Shown here one piece after another: positions 32,661 through 42,834 of a stretch of DNA of 64,000 nt. The stretch comes from an uncultured Alphaproteobacteria bacterium (GTDB lineage Bacteria > Pseudomonadota > Alphaproteobacteria > Caulobacterales > Hyphomonadaceae): contig CAIKWZ010000024.1 in NCBI GenBank assembly GCA_903831255.1, forward strand, positions 1-64,000, in the 5' to 3' direction. Each line of letters begins with the position of its first letter. The first letter of the stretch is position 1. The notes under the pieces are model-generated. The model made no database searches, was not told the origin of the DNA, and saw only the letters and a list, made by a program, of their open reading frames with translations. The position numbers were made by a program, and so were the translations under genes.

Positions 32661-35072
32661 ATGAACTCAGCGTCCCATTTGCGATCCGGCGTCTGCCTGA
32701 TCGGCCTCCTGTCGGTCATGTCCTGCGCCGGGGGCCCTTCCCCTGTCGAGAACGGAAGCGAACAATCGCCCGCCTATCAAGCTGAAATCCGTCGGACCGC
32801 GTTTGGCGCCCCCCACGTCAAGGCCGGGGATTACGCAGGTCTCGGTTTCGGGATCGGATACGCATCTGCAGAGGACAACCTTTGCGAGCTGCTCGAGCGA
32901 ATGATTACCGTCAACGGAGAGCGCGCCCGATACCTCGGCCCGGGGGTCAAAGACGCCAACATCATCAGCGATATCTACCACAAAAGGCTTATCCAGACGG
33001 GAGAACTCGAGACGCTCCTGACGGGCCCCGAGAACGATCCGGACACGCCCTCGCAGGCTTCGCGAGACATTGGACGAGGATACGCCGCCGGGGTCAGTCG
33101 TTACATCAGGGATCGGGCGGGGAGCGAGCTGAACGATCCCCGATGCAAGGGAGCGCCCTGGATCCGGGAGATGACCGAAACGGATTACTGGCGACATGTT
33201 TTCGCGGGGCAAGTGCTGTATCAGCCCGCCGGGGTGGCCGCCGCCGCCCCGCCGGACGGTCCCGGCAGTCAGAGCGCAGCCCTCGACGATCCTTTGGTCG
33301 AAACGCTGGGTCTTGGAAGCAACGCCTATGGTCTGGGACGCGAAGTCACCCGCTCCGGACGGGGCGTTCTGCTGGCGAATCCCCATTATCCATGGGATGG
33401 GCAGAACCGCTTCTATCGCATGCACATGACGATCCCGGGCGAACTCAATGTCGTTGGAGCAGGACTGGTGACTAACGCCACCATCGGCATCGGTCATACT
33501 GAGAGCATCGCCTGGACTCACACGGTATCGACAGCAAGGCGCTTCGGATACTTCGAACTCACGCTCGATCCGGCTGATCCCACCCGGCATCTTGTCGACG
33601 GCAAGTCCGTGGCGATGACGAAAATGACCGTGACGGTGGACGTGAAGGACGCCTCTCCCGTCGAACGAACGCTGTACACCACCGAGTTTGGGCCCGTCGT
33701 CGAAACCGAGACGCTGCCCTGGACGAAGTCCCGAGCCTACGCGATCAGCTATGTGCCGCAGGGCGTGCGTTCGCCTGACCAGTATCTCGCGATCTGGAAG
33801 TCACGTTCTGTGCGTGAACTTCGCGACGCTCTGGGCCGTTATCAGGCCACCGGCTTCAACACGACAGCTGCAGATGCGCAGGGAGAAGCCTTTTTCGGGG
33901 ATATGGGCATGATCCCGAATGTGAGCGAAGAGCTCGCCCAAAAGTGCTCCGCCTCAGAACTCGCCCGCAAACAATGGGCGGAAGCGCGTATCCCAGTGCT
34001 GGACGGCTCGCGATCAGAATGCAGGTGGACGAACGATGCGGATTCCACCGCCCCCGGCGTCTTCGGATCGAGCCGGACGCCGCAGCTCTTTCGATCCGAC
34101 TATGTCAGCCAGAGCAATGACAGCCACTGGCTGACGAACCCGGAACAGCCTCTTGAAGGCTATAGTCCGATCTTCGGTGATGAACAAACCCAGCGGAGCC
34201 TCAGAACTCGTCTGGCCCTGCATCAGATTGAAGACAGGGAGGAAGGACGCGACGGACTTCCGGGGAAGGGATTTGATCTGCGAACACTTCAGTCCGTCAT
34301 CTTTCAAAACCGACATCTCGGGGCTGAGATGGTTCGCGATGATCTGGTGTCCCTCTGTCGCAGTCAGGGCGGCGCTGATCTCGCCAGAGCTTGCGAGGCT
34401 CTTTCCAAATGGGACCTTCGTGTCGATGCCGACAGCCGTGGGGCGCATCTGTTTCATCTGTTCGCAGAAGCCGGCGGCCTCCAGTTTTCGGCTCCGTTTT
34501 CCGTCACCAGTCCCGTTGCGACCCCTAAAACGCTGAACCGTGAGGATCCAAGGGTCCTCTCCGCCCTTCGATCCGCACTCAAGAAACTCGACGAACTCGA
34601 GATTTCTCCGGAGGCAAGACTTGGAGATGTTCAGGTCGAGACCCGTAATGGCGAACGCATCCCGATTCATGGAGGCGCAGGACCTGAGGGCGTATTCAAC
34701 GTCATCACCGTCGAATCGCTTGAACCCAAGCTCGGCTGGACCAGCATCCGGCACGGCTCCAGCTGGATCATGGCTGTGGAGTTCACCCCTGACGGCCCGG
34801 TCAGCGAAGGTGTTCTGGCTTATTCACAGTCCACCGACCCGACGTCCGCCAACTATTCGGATCAGACCAGGCTCTACGCCAGCAAGGGATGGGACGACCT
34901 GAGATTTTCAGAGGCCGCGATCGAAGCCGGCCTCGTTTCAAGGACCGTCGTCTCGGAAGGGCCAGAGGACTGCGCTGCAGAAGGATGGAAACGCTTCGGG
35001 CGCGCGCGCTTTGCCGGCGAGAGCGAATGCCGCCTGGTACTGGCCAAAGAAGCACCGAGAGCGAGGCCGTGA
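32661..35072 (+). CDS. penicillin-acylase-family Ntn hydrolase, lipoprotein
   Basis: An 803-residue precursor. The leader ends in LSVMSC, a likely lipobox. The nucleophile serine S220 in LGLGSNAYGLG would become the first residue of the beta chain after autoprocessing, leaving an alpha chain of about 200 residues. The FYRMHMTIPGELNVVGAGL, GIGHTESIAWTHTVS and NTTAADAQGEAFFGDMG segments are typical. Relatives include PvdQ and QuiP, which cleave acyl-homoserine lactones, and siderophore or penicillin acylases. Substrate cannot be fixed. A CAGGAGGA ribosome site precedes the ATG at 32661. Confidence 0.9.
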   Translation: MNSASHLRSGVCLIGLLSVMSCAGGPSPVENGSEQSPAYQAEIRRTAFGAPHVKAGDYAGLGFGIGYASAEDNLCELLERMITVNGERARYLGPGVKDANIISDIYHKRLIQTGELETLLTGPENDPDTPSQASRDIGRGYAAGVSRYIRDRAGSELNDPRCKGAPWIREMTETDYWRHVFAGQVLYQPAGVAAAAPPDGPGSQSAALDDPLVETLGLGSNAYGLGREVTRSGRGVLLANPHYPWDGQNRFYRMHMTIPGELNVVGAGLVTNATIGIGHTESIAWTHTVSTARRFGYFELTLDPADPTRHLVDGKSVAMTKMTVTVDVKDASPVERTLYTTEFGPVVETETLPWTKSRAYAISYVPQGVRSPDQYLAIWKSRSVRELRDALGRYQATGFNTTAADAQGEAFFGDMGMIPNVSEELAQKCSASELARKQWAEARIPVLDGSRSECRWTNDADSTAPGVFGSSRTPQLFRSDYVSQSNDSHWLTNPEQPLEGYSPIFGDEQTQRSLRTRLALHQIEDREEGRDGLPGKGFDLRTLQSVIFQNRHLGAEMVRDDLVSLCRSQGGADLARACEALSKWDLRVDADSRGAHLFHLFAEAGGLQFSAPFSVTSPVATPKTLNREDPRVLSALRSALKKLDELEISPEARLGDVQVETRNGERIPIHGGAGPEGVFNVITVESLEPKLGWTSIRHGSSWIMAVEFTPDGPVSEGVLAYSQSTDPTSANYSDQTRLYASKGWDDLRFSEAAIEAGLVSRTVVSEGPEDCAAEGWKRFGRARFAGESECRLVLAKEAPRARP

Positions 35073-35191
35073 TCGCCATGGCCCAGAGGGCCATACCGCA
35101 GAGGTGTAATCACAGAGGGCGCCGGGATGACCTGCATCAAGGGCGAATGATCATCGGTGCGGCAGACTGGATCTGTCCGGTGAGGAACGTC

Positions 35192-35548
35192 ATGCGCGCC
35201 AGTCTTCATGCTCTCCCGGTGTTGCTGATGGCCGCATGCGTTTCCTCGCCGGCGCCCGGGAGAGAGGGTTCTTCCCCTTTCGCCCTTCCCTCGACCGCCA
35301 CAGTTGCTGAAGGTCGGCTACTGACGCGCATTCACTGCGCTGGCTGCCATGCCGCGGAGCCGGGAAGCGAAAGCGCCCACAAGGACGCGCCGTCCTTGAG
35401 ACTGATCTCGAGACGCTATCCCGTCGCCTCTCTGGAAGAATCGCTCGGAGAGGGGATTGTCGTCGGACATCCCGACATGCCCGAGTATCGGTTTCGACCT
35501 GAGGATGTTTCAGCTCTGATCGCCTATCTCGAAACCATCCAGGACTGA
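35192..35548 (+). CDS. small monohaem cytochrome c
   Basis: A 118-residue exported protein with a leader ending in MAAC (possible lipoprotein), haem site CAGCH near residue 49-53, and the distal methionine probably in HPDMPEYRF. Length and the closing ALIAYLETI fit class I cytochromes c. It follows the acylase by about 120 bases and precedes a strong terminator, so the two may share a transcript. It probably shuttles electrons for periplasmic dehydrogenases. Confidence 0.85.
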   Translation: MRASLHALPVLLMAACVSSPAPGREGSSPFALPSTATVAEGRLLTRIHCAGCHAAEPGSESAHKDAPSLRLISRRYPVASLEESLGEGIVVGHPDMPEYRFRPEDVSALIAYLETIQD

Positions 35549-35593
35549 GCTGACCCGGGCCCTTCTCGCGCGTCTCAGACCGCGCTATCTGGT

Positions 35594-35622
35594 GGCTCAT
35601 GCATCATGAGCCCTCCTTTTTT
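35594..35622 (+). terminator. rho-independent terminator after the cytochrome c gene
   Basis: GGCTCATG (35594-35601) and CATGAGCC (35605-35612) form a perfect 8-bp stem with a 3-base loop, then CTCC and six T at 35617-35622. It ends the acylase/cytochrome transcript before the helicase gene. Confidence 0.88.
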
Positions 35623-35681
35623 GTTCACCCTTATCCTTTTGCGTCCGCCTCCTGCCCTTCCCCTGTCTCCGGAGGCGAGGC

Positions 35682-38030
35682 GTGACATCCGAAGAGCCGA
35701 GGCTGTCTATTTCCCAGCGTGCGGCGCCGCGCCCCCCTATGGGTTCGGGCGGCTCCGGACCTTATCTTGAGGGTCTCAACGACCGACAGCGCGACGCCGT
35801 GCTCTCCACACAGGGCCCGCTGCTTGTTCTCGCCGGGGCCGGGACCGGAAAAACCCGGGTTTTAACCTCGCGGATCGCCCATATTCTCGCCGAGAAGCTG
35901 GCATGGCCCTCCCAGCTGCTGGTGGTGACCTTCACCAACAAGGCCGCACGGGAAATGAGGGAGCGTACGGTCAGGCTGGTCGGTCCCGATGCGGAGGGCC
36001 TCAGATGGCTGGGAACGTTTCATTCCGTCGCCGCTCAGATCCTGCGTCGTCACCCGGAGCTCGTGGGGCTCAAGACAGGTTTCACCGTTCTCGATACGGA
36101 TGATCAGCTTCGCCTCATCAAACAGATCCTCGAGGCGGAGGGTATCGATCTGAAGAGATGGACGCCGCGATTTTTCGCCTCCCTCATCGACGGGTGGAAG
36201 AATCGCGCGATCCGACCTGAGAAGCTGCCTCCGGAAGAGGCCAGACAGTTCGACTCGGGAAAGGGCGGTCGGCTTTATTCTCTCTATCAGAATCGACTTT
36301 CCGTTCTAAACGCCGTCGATTTCGGCGATTTGCTCCTTCACAACATCACTATCTTTCAGGACCATCCGGAGGTGCTGGCGGATTACCATCAGCGGTTCCG
36401 ATATCTTCTGGTTGACGAGTATCAGGACACCAACGTCGCCCAGTACCTCTGGCTGCGCCTGCTGGCCCGGGGGTCGGGACATATCTGCTGCGTCGGCGAC
36501 GATGATCAGTCCATCTATGGCTGGCGCGGCGCCGAGGTGGAAAACATCCTTCGGTTCGAAAAAGACTTTCCCGGAGCGCGGGTCATTCGCCTTGAGCAGA
36601 ACTATCGATCGACCGGTCATATTCTTGCGGCCGCGTCACATCTGATCTCAGAGAACCGTTCCCGTCTCGGCAAGACCCTCACGACGGATTCCGGGGAGGG
36701 CGACCTCGTCAAGGTGCGAGGCGTCTGGGATGGAGAACAAGAGGCTCGCCTCGTGAATGACGACATCACCTCGTGGGTGCAATCGGGGCGCCGACATGAT
36801 TCCTGCGCTGTTCTGGTTCGTGCGTCCTGGCAGATGCGGGCTTTTGAAGAACGCTTCATCACCACCGGCACCCCCTATCGGGTCATAGGCGGCCCGCGTT
36901 TCTTCGAACGGGCGGAGATACGCGACGCGATGGCCTACCTGCGCCTTATGCGCTCCGCCTCGGACGACCTCGCCTTCGAGCGTGTGATCAATCAGCCCAA
37001 ACGGGGAGTGGGCGAGAGTTCGATCCAGAAGATTCAGGTGACGGGCCGGCAGATGAACGCCCCCTTCGTCGAAGCGGCTGAGGCGCTGATCCGGAACGAA
37101 GAGATCAAGGGACCCGCCAAGACAGGAATTCGACGCTTCCTGAACGATCTCGAGCGCTGGCGGCGTGAGGCTTCAACGCTGGAGCATCCGAGGCTCCTCG
37201 AACTCATACTCGATGAAAGCGGCTATACGGATATGCTGCAGACCGACAAGTCGCCCCAATCCCAGACGCGGCTTGAGAACCTGAAGGAGCTTGTCCGGGC
37301 GACCGGGGCGTTCGATAGCCTCAACGCATTTCTGGAACATGTCGAACTGGTCATGGACAACGCAGAGGGAGCAGGAGCGGATGATCAGGTTCAGATCCTG
37401 ACCCTCCATTCCGCCAAGGGCCTTGAGTGGCCGATGGTCTTCCTTCCCGGCTGGGAGGAAGAAGTGTTTCCCTCCCGTCGCTCGCTCGACGAACAGGGCG
37501 CCAGGGGCCTCGAGGAAGAGCGACGCCTCGCCTATGTCGGGCTCACCCGGGCTCGGGAACGGGCCTATCTGTCATTCGTCGCCAATCGGCAGATCTACGG
37601 ACGCTGGACCTCCGTCCTGCCCTCCCGCTTCATCGACGAGCTGCCTGCGCCTCACGTCGACGCCGTCTCCGAGACGGGTTACTCGCCTCAGTCCGGATAT
37701 GGCTCTGGCCGGATGGGCGGGTCGTTCGGAAACGGAGAGAGCGCCTTTCGTTCCACATATGACAGCCCAGGCTGGCGTCGGGCGGTGGATGCTGTCCAGC
37801 GTGAGGCCGAGGGACGCCGCAACGCTCCGCGACCGCCTGACATCGAAGCTTCCGGACGATTGCTCGCCTCCAGCGCAACCTCGGAAGGGGGCCTCAGCCC
37901 CGGAGTGCGGGTTTTTCATCAGAAATTCGGGTACGGCCGCGTGACCGTTGTCGAAGGAGCTAAGCTGACGGTCGACTTCGACAAGGCGGGGGTCAAGAAG
38001 GTGGTCGAAAGCTTCGTCGAACGAGCGTGA
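35682..38030 (+). CDS. UvrD/PcrA-type DNA helicase
   Basis: A 782-residue superfamily 1A helicase. Motif I is LAGAGTGKTRVL, Ia TFTNKAAREM, II VDEYQDTN, III GDDDQSIYGWRGA, IV RLEQNYRST, V TLHSAKGLEWPMVF and VI YVGLTRARERAYLS. The C-terminal tail (FHQKFGYGRVTVVEGAKLTVDF) is the Tudor-like RNA-polymerase-binding part of PcrA/UvrD. It unwinds DNA 3' to 5' in repair and clears stalled forks. Start is a GTG at 35682 after CCGGAGGCGAGGC. Confidence 0.96.
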   Translation: MTSEEPRLSISQRAAPRPPMGSGGSGPYLEGLNDRQRDAVLSTQGPLLVLAGAGTGKTRVLTSRIAHILAEKLAWPSQLLVVTFTNKAAREMRERTVRLVGPDAEGLRWLGTFHSVAAQILRRHPELVGLKTGFTVLDTDDQLRLIKQILEAEGIDLKRWTPRFFASLIDGWKNRAIRPEKLPPEEARQFDSGKGGRLYSLYQNRLSVLNAVDFGDLLLHNITIFQDHPEVLADYHQRFRYLLVDEYQDTNVAQYLWLRLLARGSGHICCVGDDDQSIYGWRGAEVENILRFEKDFPGARVIRLEQNYRSTGHILAAASHLISENRSRLGKTLTTDSGEGDLVKVRGVWDGEQEARLVNDDITSWVQSGRRHDSCAVLVRASWQMRAFEERFITTGTPYRVIGGPRFFERAEIRDAMAYLRLMRSASDDLAFERVINQPKRGVGESSIQKIQVTGRQMNAPFVEAAEALIRNEEIKGPAKTGIRRFLNDLERWRREASTLEHPRLLELILDESGYTDMLQTDKSPQSQTRLENLKELVRATGAFDSLNAFLEHVELVMDNAEGAGADDQVQILTLHSAKGLEWPMVFLPGWEEEVFPSRRSLDEQGARGLEEERRLAYVGLTRARERAYLSFVANRQIYGRWTSVLPSRFIDELPAPHVDAVSETGYSPQSGYGSGRMGGSFGNGESAFRSTYDSPGWRRAVDAVQREAEGRRNAPRPPDIEASGRLLASSATSEGGLSPGVRVFHQKFGYGRVTVVEGAKLTVDFDKAGVKKVVESFVERA

Positions 38031-38235
38031 CGGACGCTTCGCGCTCCTCAGGCCCTGCCCGAGGCTCCGCCTCCGCCCTGATCGGCTGGTTTGCGGTCGT
38101 GTAAGACGTGCGGGAAAACCGGGCTCACGGCGCCCGTATTGGCGGCATCGCCCCACCCAGACGAGCAGCCGCAGGGGGTGCAGCTATGAGAATGCTCTCG
38201 GACTGATATAACCCCCCCGGTCGAGGGTTTGTTTC

Positions 38236-39168
38236 ATGTTCAAAGTGACAGTCAGTCTTTCCCGTCCAGAGGCGGAGCGGCTTTCCGCGCTCCTGTCAGA
38301 GCTTGAGCCGGCGCCGGCGTCGGCAGTCGCTATTGAGGAAGTCTCCAAGACGGTCTGGCGGCTCGAGGCCTTTTGCCTCGAAGAGGACCTTGCTCACGGG
38401 GTCGCCTCAATTCTCGAACTTGAGCATCCAGGCGCACGCACGGCAATCGTCGAGCTTGAGGACAGGGATTGGGTGGCTCTGAGCCTTGAAGGCCTGCCGG
38501 CCGTTCACGCCGGCCCGTTCATCGTGGCCGGCGCCCACGAACTCGCACGCGCAGGAGCGGGGCGTATCCCTGTCTGGATTGAGGCCGGGCCGGCATTCGG
38601 CACCGGCCATCACGGCACAACAAAGGGATGCCTTGAGGCGCTCGCGCGCCAGGCCGCTCACGGCCCGATCGGTCGAGTCCTTGATATCGGAACCGGTTCC
38701 GGGGTTCTGTCGATCGCAGCCCTGAAGGCAGGCGCCGTCTCGGCGCTGGCGACAGATATCGATGCCGAGTCCGTGCGCGTCGCCCGGGAAAACGCCCGCA
38801 ACAATCAGTGCGGCCGCTCACTTCGACTTCTCCACGCGGCGGGGGCCAACCATGTGGCGATTCGAACCGGCGGGCCCTATGACGTTGTGATGGCCAACAT
38901 TCTCGCCCGCCCTCTCGTCTCTTTGTCTCGCGACATCGCGCGGCTGGTTCGCCCAGGCGGGGTGGTGATCCTCTCGGGACTTCTCACACATCAGGAGCCG
39001 CAGGTTCGGGCCGCTTATGCCGGCCAGGGTCTACAGCTGATCGAACGAAGACGCATTACCGGCTGGTCGACCCTTGTTTATAGGCGTCCGCGCCCAAAAC
39101 CCGGCAGGGACGGACGAGCCCGTCCCGCCCCCCGACCTGCATCCGAGCGCGCGGGCGCAGACGCCTGA
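38236..39168 (+). CDS. prmA: ribosomal protein L11 methyltransferase
   Basis: A 310-residue SAM-dependent methyltransferase. Before the core is the PrmA substrate domain, and the motif GPAFGTGHHGTTKGCLEAL distinguishes PrmA from others. The SAM loop is LDIGTGSGVLSIAA, followed by DIDAESVRVARENA and the NPPY-like VMANILARPLV. It trimethylates L11. The last 25 residues are Arg/Pro-rich and look like an extra tail. Start ATG at 38236. Confidence 0.93.
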   Translation: MFKVTVSLSRPEAERLSALLSELEPAPASAVAIEEVSKTVWRLEAFCLEEDLAHGVASILELEHPGARTAIVELEDRDWVALSLEGLPAVHAGPFIVAGAHELARAGAGRIPVWIEAGPAFGTGHHGTTKGCLEALARQAAHGPIGRVLDIGTGSGVLSIAALKAGAVSALATDIDAESVRVARENARNNQCGRSLRLLHAAGANHVAIRTGGPYDVVMANILARPLVSLSRDIARLVRPGGVVILSGLLTHQEPQVRAAYAGQGLQLIERRRITGWSTLVYRRPRPKPGRDGRARPAPRPASERAGADA

Positions 39169-39274
39169 AAGGTCCGCCCTCCTCAAAAAGTCGGTCTTCC
39201 TGCCCGCCAAAGGACTTGCGGGAGGGAAGGCCCTCGTGCTGGGGTCCGGTCAAAGCGTCAGGGTGAACAGAACC

Positions 39275-41086
39275 ATGAGACAGACCTACGATGTCATAGG
39301 CGGGCCGGAAGCAGGACGACGCGCCCTGCCTCTTCTGCGGGACCGCCTCGCATCCATGGGGCTGGACGGGGTGTTCATTCCGCACGAGGACGAATATCAG
39401 AACGAGTATCTTCCCGACTGCAATGAGCGCCTCGCCTGGGCGACAGGGTTCACCGGATCGGCAGGCGCCGCGTTCATTTTCATTCGAAACGCCATCGTGT
39501 TCGTGGACGGTCGATATACGCTTCAGGCCGCTGCGCAGCTCGACACTGAGCTGTTCGCTACGGCCGATCTTGCAGACCCTGGCCCCTTCGGATGGCTTGC
39601 AGGCCAGTCGCTCGCCGGATCGAGGATCGGCTATGATCCCCGCCTTCTCAGCCCCGAAGCGCTCGACCGGCTGACAGCCGCCGCCGCCCGTTGCGGAGCT
39701 TCGCTTGTTTCGACCCTTCCCGGCCCGGTCGATACCGCCTGGAGCGATCGCCCCTCAGAGCCCATTCATCCCGTCACGCCCCATGATCTCGTCTACGCTG
39801 GCGAGACGAGCGCGTCCAAACGAACCCGGCTGGCGGCGAAACTCCGCGATGACCGGCTGGACGCCGCCGTGATCACTTCGCCTGCATCGATCGCATGGCT
39901 CTTCAACATCCGGGGAGCTGACGTCTCACGCACGCCGTTGCCACTTGGGCGTGCGATCCTTCACGCTGATGGCCGCGCGGACCTGTTTATCCGACCCGAG
40001 AAGGCGAGCCCCGTCCTCGTATCTCACCTGGGTTCCGAGGTGACCCTCAGACCCGAGAGCGACCTTGCGGAGGGTTTATCCGCCCTGTCTGGCCGCAAGA
40101 CATCCGTCGACCCCTCTGCTGCGTCTGCCTGGTTTTTCACAACTCTTGAAAGCGCTGGAGCGATCGTCGTGCGAGGGCCCGATCCCTGCATTCTGCCGCG
40201 CGCCCGGAAGAACTCTGTGGAAGTCGAGGGGGCGCGTCGGGCCCATCGTCGGGATGGGGCGGCCCTTTGCCGTTTTCTCAGATGGTTCGACGAACACGGC
40301 CAGACGGGTGCGGTGACCGAAATCGACGCCGCGATGAAGCTTGAAACCTGCCGAGAGGAGACAGGTGAGCTGATGGACCTGTCCTTCAACTCCATTTCCA
40401 GCGCTGGTCCGAACGGGGCGATCAATCACTACAGGCCAGATGTCGCCACCAACAGACCCCTTGAAAGGGGCGGACTGTTCCTGATCGATTCCGGCGGTCA
40501 GTATCGCGACGGCACCACGGACGTGACGCGAACGCTGGCCATTGGCGATGCGAGCGAGGAAATGAAGGACCGCTTCACGCGAGTGCTCAAGGGCCATATC
40601 GCCCTTGCCAGCGTTCGTTTTCCCAAAGGCGTCACCGGCTCCGCCCTAGATGTTCTGGCGCGCATGGCGCTCTGGGACGGGGGATTTGATTATGACCATG
40701 GCACCGGACACGGCGTGGGAAGCTATCTCGGCGTTCACGAAGGGCCGCAGCGTATAGCCAAGGCCCCAAATGCGGCCGCTCTTGAGCCCGGGATGATCAT
40801 CTCCAATGAGCCAGGATACTATAAGGCCGGCCACTACGGCATCCGTATCGAGAACCTGATTGTGGTCTCTCCTCCGACGCCGGTCGATGGCGGCGATCGC
40901 GAAATGATGACGTTCGAAACCCTGACCCTTGCCCCGATAGATCGTCGCCTGATCCTAGCGGACCGCCTCACCCTTGAGGAACGCCGATGGGTCAACGATT
41001 ATCATGCTCGCGTCGCCAAGGAACTCGCCCCACTCCTGTCAAAGGATGACGCTGCATGGCTTTCAAAGGTTTGCGCTCCCGTCTGA
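39275..41086 (+). CDS. Xaa-Pro aminopeptidase (M24B)
   Basis: A 603-residue metallopeptidase with two creatinase-like N-terminal domains and a pita-bread domain at about 310-530. The five metal ligands are in DSGGQYRDGTTDVTRT (two aspartates), HGVGSYLGVHEG, SNEPGYY and GIRIENL. Length matches the eukaryotic-like APP1 type found in many Proteobacteria. I chose the ATG at 39275, though upstream the frame is open from 39074, overlapping prmA. It releases N-terminal residues that precede proline. Confidence 0.92.
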   Translation: MRQTYDVIGGPEAGRRALPLLRDRLASMGLDGVFIPHEDEYQNEYLPDCNERLAWATGFTGSAGAAFIFIRNAIVFVDGRYTLQAAAQLDTELFATADLADPGPFGWLAGQSLAGSRIGYDPRLLSPEALDRLTAAAARCGASLVSTLPGPVDTAWSDRPSEPIHPVTPHDLVYAGETSASKRTRLAAKLRDDRLDAAVITSPASIAWLFNIRGADVSRTPLPLGRAILHADGRADLFIRPEKASPVLVSHLGSEVTLRPESDLAEGLSALSGRKTSVDPSAASAWFFTTLESAGAIVVRGPDPCILPRARKNSVEVEGARRAHRRDGAALCRFLRWFDEHGQTGAVTEIDAAMKLETCREETGELMDLSFNSISSAGPNGAINHYRPDVATNRPLERGGLFLIDSGGQYRDGTTDVTRTLAIGDASEEMKDRFTRVLKGHIALASVRFPKGVTGSALDVLARMALWDGGFDYDHGTGHGVGSYLGVHEGPQRIAKAPNAAALEPGMIISNEPGYYKAGHYGIRIENLIVVSPPTPVDGGDREMMTFETLTLAPIDRRLILADRLTLEERRWVNDYHARVAKELAPLLSKDDAAWLSKVCAPV

Positions 41087-41559
41087 CGATCTCCCCGAAA
41101 ATGGTCGGCGCCGTGCTGACGGCCGCCGTCTTCGCCTGGTCATGTCAGAGTGTTCCGACAGTCGCGGAAGCTGAAAGGTTCGCCGATTGCCCGGCTGCAA
41201 AAGCCGCCTATCAGGTGACTGATGATTTTATGCGGACGTTCAATTCTAAGGACGCAGAGGTCTTCGGCTCGGTTTTTCACTTTCCAAGCGTCAGAATTGC
41301 GAGCGGTAACGTTATAATCCTTAAGTCGCCCGCGGATCTCGAGGCGTCGTTCACCCGGCTTGCCGAGACTGGCTGGGATCGGAGCGAATGGGCGAGGCGT
41401 GAGGTCGTCCAATGCGGACCGACGAAGGCTCATATGCTGACGACATTCGTGCGATACCGGGCCGACGGATCAGAACTGTCTCGCTTCGACTCGCTCTACA
41501 TCGTCGAGTTCAAAAATGGCCGGTGGGGTCTCACGGCCCGGTCCAGCTTTGCAAACTGA
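41056..41559 (+). CDS. exported NTF2/SnoaL-like protein
   Basis: A 167-residue protein. Its basic start and hydrophobic stretch (MVGAVLTAAVFAWSC) suggest export, perhaps with lipidation at the cysteine. The rest resembles the DUF4440/SnoaL cone fold: a helix DDFMRTFNSKDAEVF, a HFPSVRI strand, ADLEASFTRLAETGW, and paired strands to LYIVEFKNGRWGLT. No catalytic set is evident. The ATG at 41056 has AAGGATG before it and overlaps the peptidase end by 31 bases; an ATG at 41101 is the alternative. Confidence 0.65.
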   Translation: MAFKGLRSRLTISPKMVGAVLTAAVFAWSCQSVPTVAEAERFADCPAAKAAYQVTDDFMRTFNSKDAEVFGSVFHFPSVRIASGNVIILKSPADLEASFTRLAETGWDRSEWARREVVQCGPTKAHMLTTFVRYRADGSELSRFDSLYIVEFKNGRWGLTARSSFAN

Positions 41560-41574
41560 GCGGACGCCTTACGA

Positions 41575-42606
41575 TCAGAAGCGCCCGCGCATGCCTGCAA
41601 CGTCATCGTCCTGAACCGGTCCGGCGACAGCCTCTCCTTGCCCTTCTCCGCAAAGAGAGCGCCCCCGATACTCAGGACTATAGGCCGTGCACGCGACCTC
41701 GAGCGTCCAGGGCCCTGCAGCTGGATTGAAGGGACCCACCCACTCCTCAAGCATTTCGCTGCCCCAGAGTTGAAGAAAGAACTGCTGGGGGTTGGTGAGC
41801 TTTCTGACATCGCCCCCGCGCGCTTCATGGATCAAGACATCATCGACGTACCAACGGATCGATCCCGGTCGCCACTCAAAGGCGTAGTTATGAAACCCAT
41901 CGGCAGCGTCAAACGGGAGATTGACCACATGCCCCCTCGCCTTGCCTCCGACATGGTAGGTGAGCTCGACCTGACGCGTATTCCGGCCCAGAATCTCGAT
42001 GTCGATTTCATTGTTGGGAACGACCCCGTCAGCCTGCGAAAAGGTGAACGCTCCCGTGACGAGGCCAGGGTCGCGAGGCGCCTTGAGACGCGTCTCGAAA
42101 TACCCATACCGAAACGCCTCAGTGGTTCGGAGCTCGGCTGACGAGAGGGGCTTCTGACCTCCCTGACTTAAGGCTAGGACAAGCTTCAACCCGGATGGAC
42201 CGGCGAGGAGCTGGCTCGCACGCCAGTCGTTCTCCATATAGTCGCCATTCGACCAGCCGTCCGAGACCAACCAGCGGGCGCTCGGCGAGGTCAGATCAAA
42301 ACGCTCGATGAAGGCCTCTCCCAGCTGAGGAAAGGGCTGCGAGACCTCGATAACGCCGTCCGGCCCATAAATGGGCAGCTCGGCCGGCTCGTCGTCCGCC
42401 AGGTCAGGTTCCGCCAATCTCTCCGGCGACACTATCTGAGCTCGCTCGCTTTCACTTCCGGAGACATTCTCAGGGGCCGCATCCGATGGGTCAGAGGTCG
42501 GCCGCATGTAAGCTAGGACGGCCATGATCAGCACCGCCATCGCCACCAGCGCGAGCTTTAGTCTCGCCGGCACTCGCTTTTCAGAGGTCGGAGCTCCAAT
42601 GTTCAT
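41575..42606 (-). CDS. GH16-family glycoside hydrolase, membrane-anchored
   Basis: A 343-residue protein. An uncleaved N-terminal helix (LALVAMAVLIMAVLAYM) and a charged linker to about residue 95 precede the catalytic jelly-roll. The GH16 active-site motif EIDIE lies at 200-204, with SAELRTTEAFRYGYFETRLK before it and GFHNYAFEWRPGSIRWYVDD after it. It would hydrolyse beta-1,3/1,4-glucans or similar polymers at the periplasmic face. I chose the ATG at 42606. It is convergent with the NTF2-like gene, 15 bases away. Confidence 0.85.
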   Translation of the reverse strand: MNIGAPTSEKRVPARLKLALVAMAVLIMAVLAYMRPTSDPSDAAPENVSGSESERAQIVSPERLAEPDLADDEPAELPIYGPDGVIEVSQPFPQLGEAFIERFDLTSPSARWLVSDGWSNGDYMENDWRASQLLAGPSGLKLVLALSQGGQKPLSSAELRTTEAFRYGYFETRLKAPRDPGLVTGAFTFSQADGVVPNNEIDIEILGRNTRQVELTYHVGGKARGHVVNLPFDAADGFHNYAFEWRPGSIRWYVDDVLIHEARGGDVRKLTNPQQFFLQLWGSEMLEEWVGPFNPAAGPWTLEVACTAYSPEYRGRSLCGEGQGEAVAGPVQDDDVAGMRGRF

Positions 42607-42834
42607 ATTGTCTCCAGCCCCGTTCGCCCGTCCTAGGCAATGGCCGTCGATCCCCGGAGCGACGCCAACCAGCCCACACCCCTGACCTGCAACAAGGGCG
42701 CCAGCCCCCATCGGGTCAGGTCGGCGCCCAACCGGCGGCCGGGGGGTGGGCGATTATGCGCCCCTTAGAGTGTTTAAAGACCCGCCAGAGGCGAGACGCT
42801 TGGCGCTCACCTCACCCTCTGCTAAAGCCGCGCG

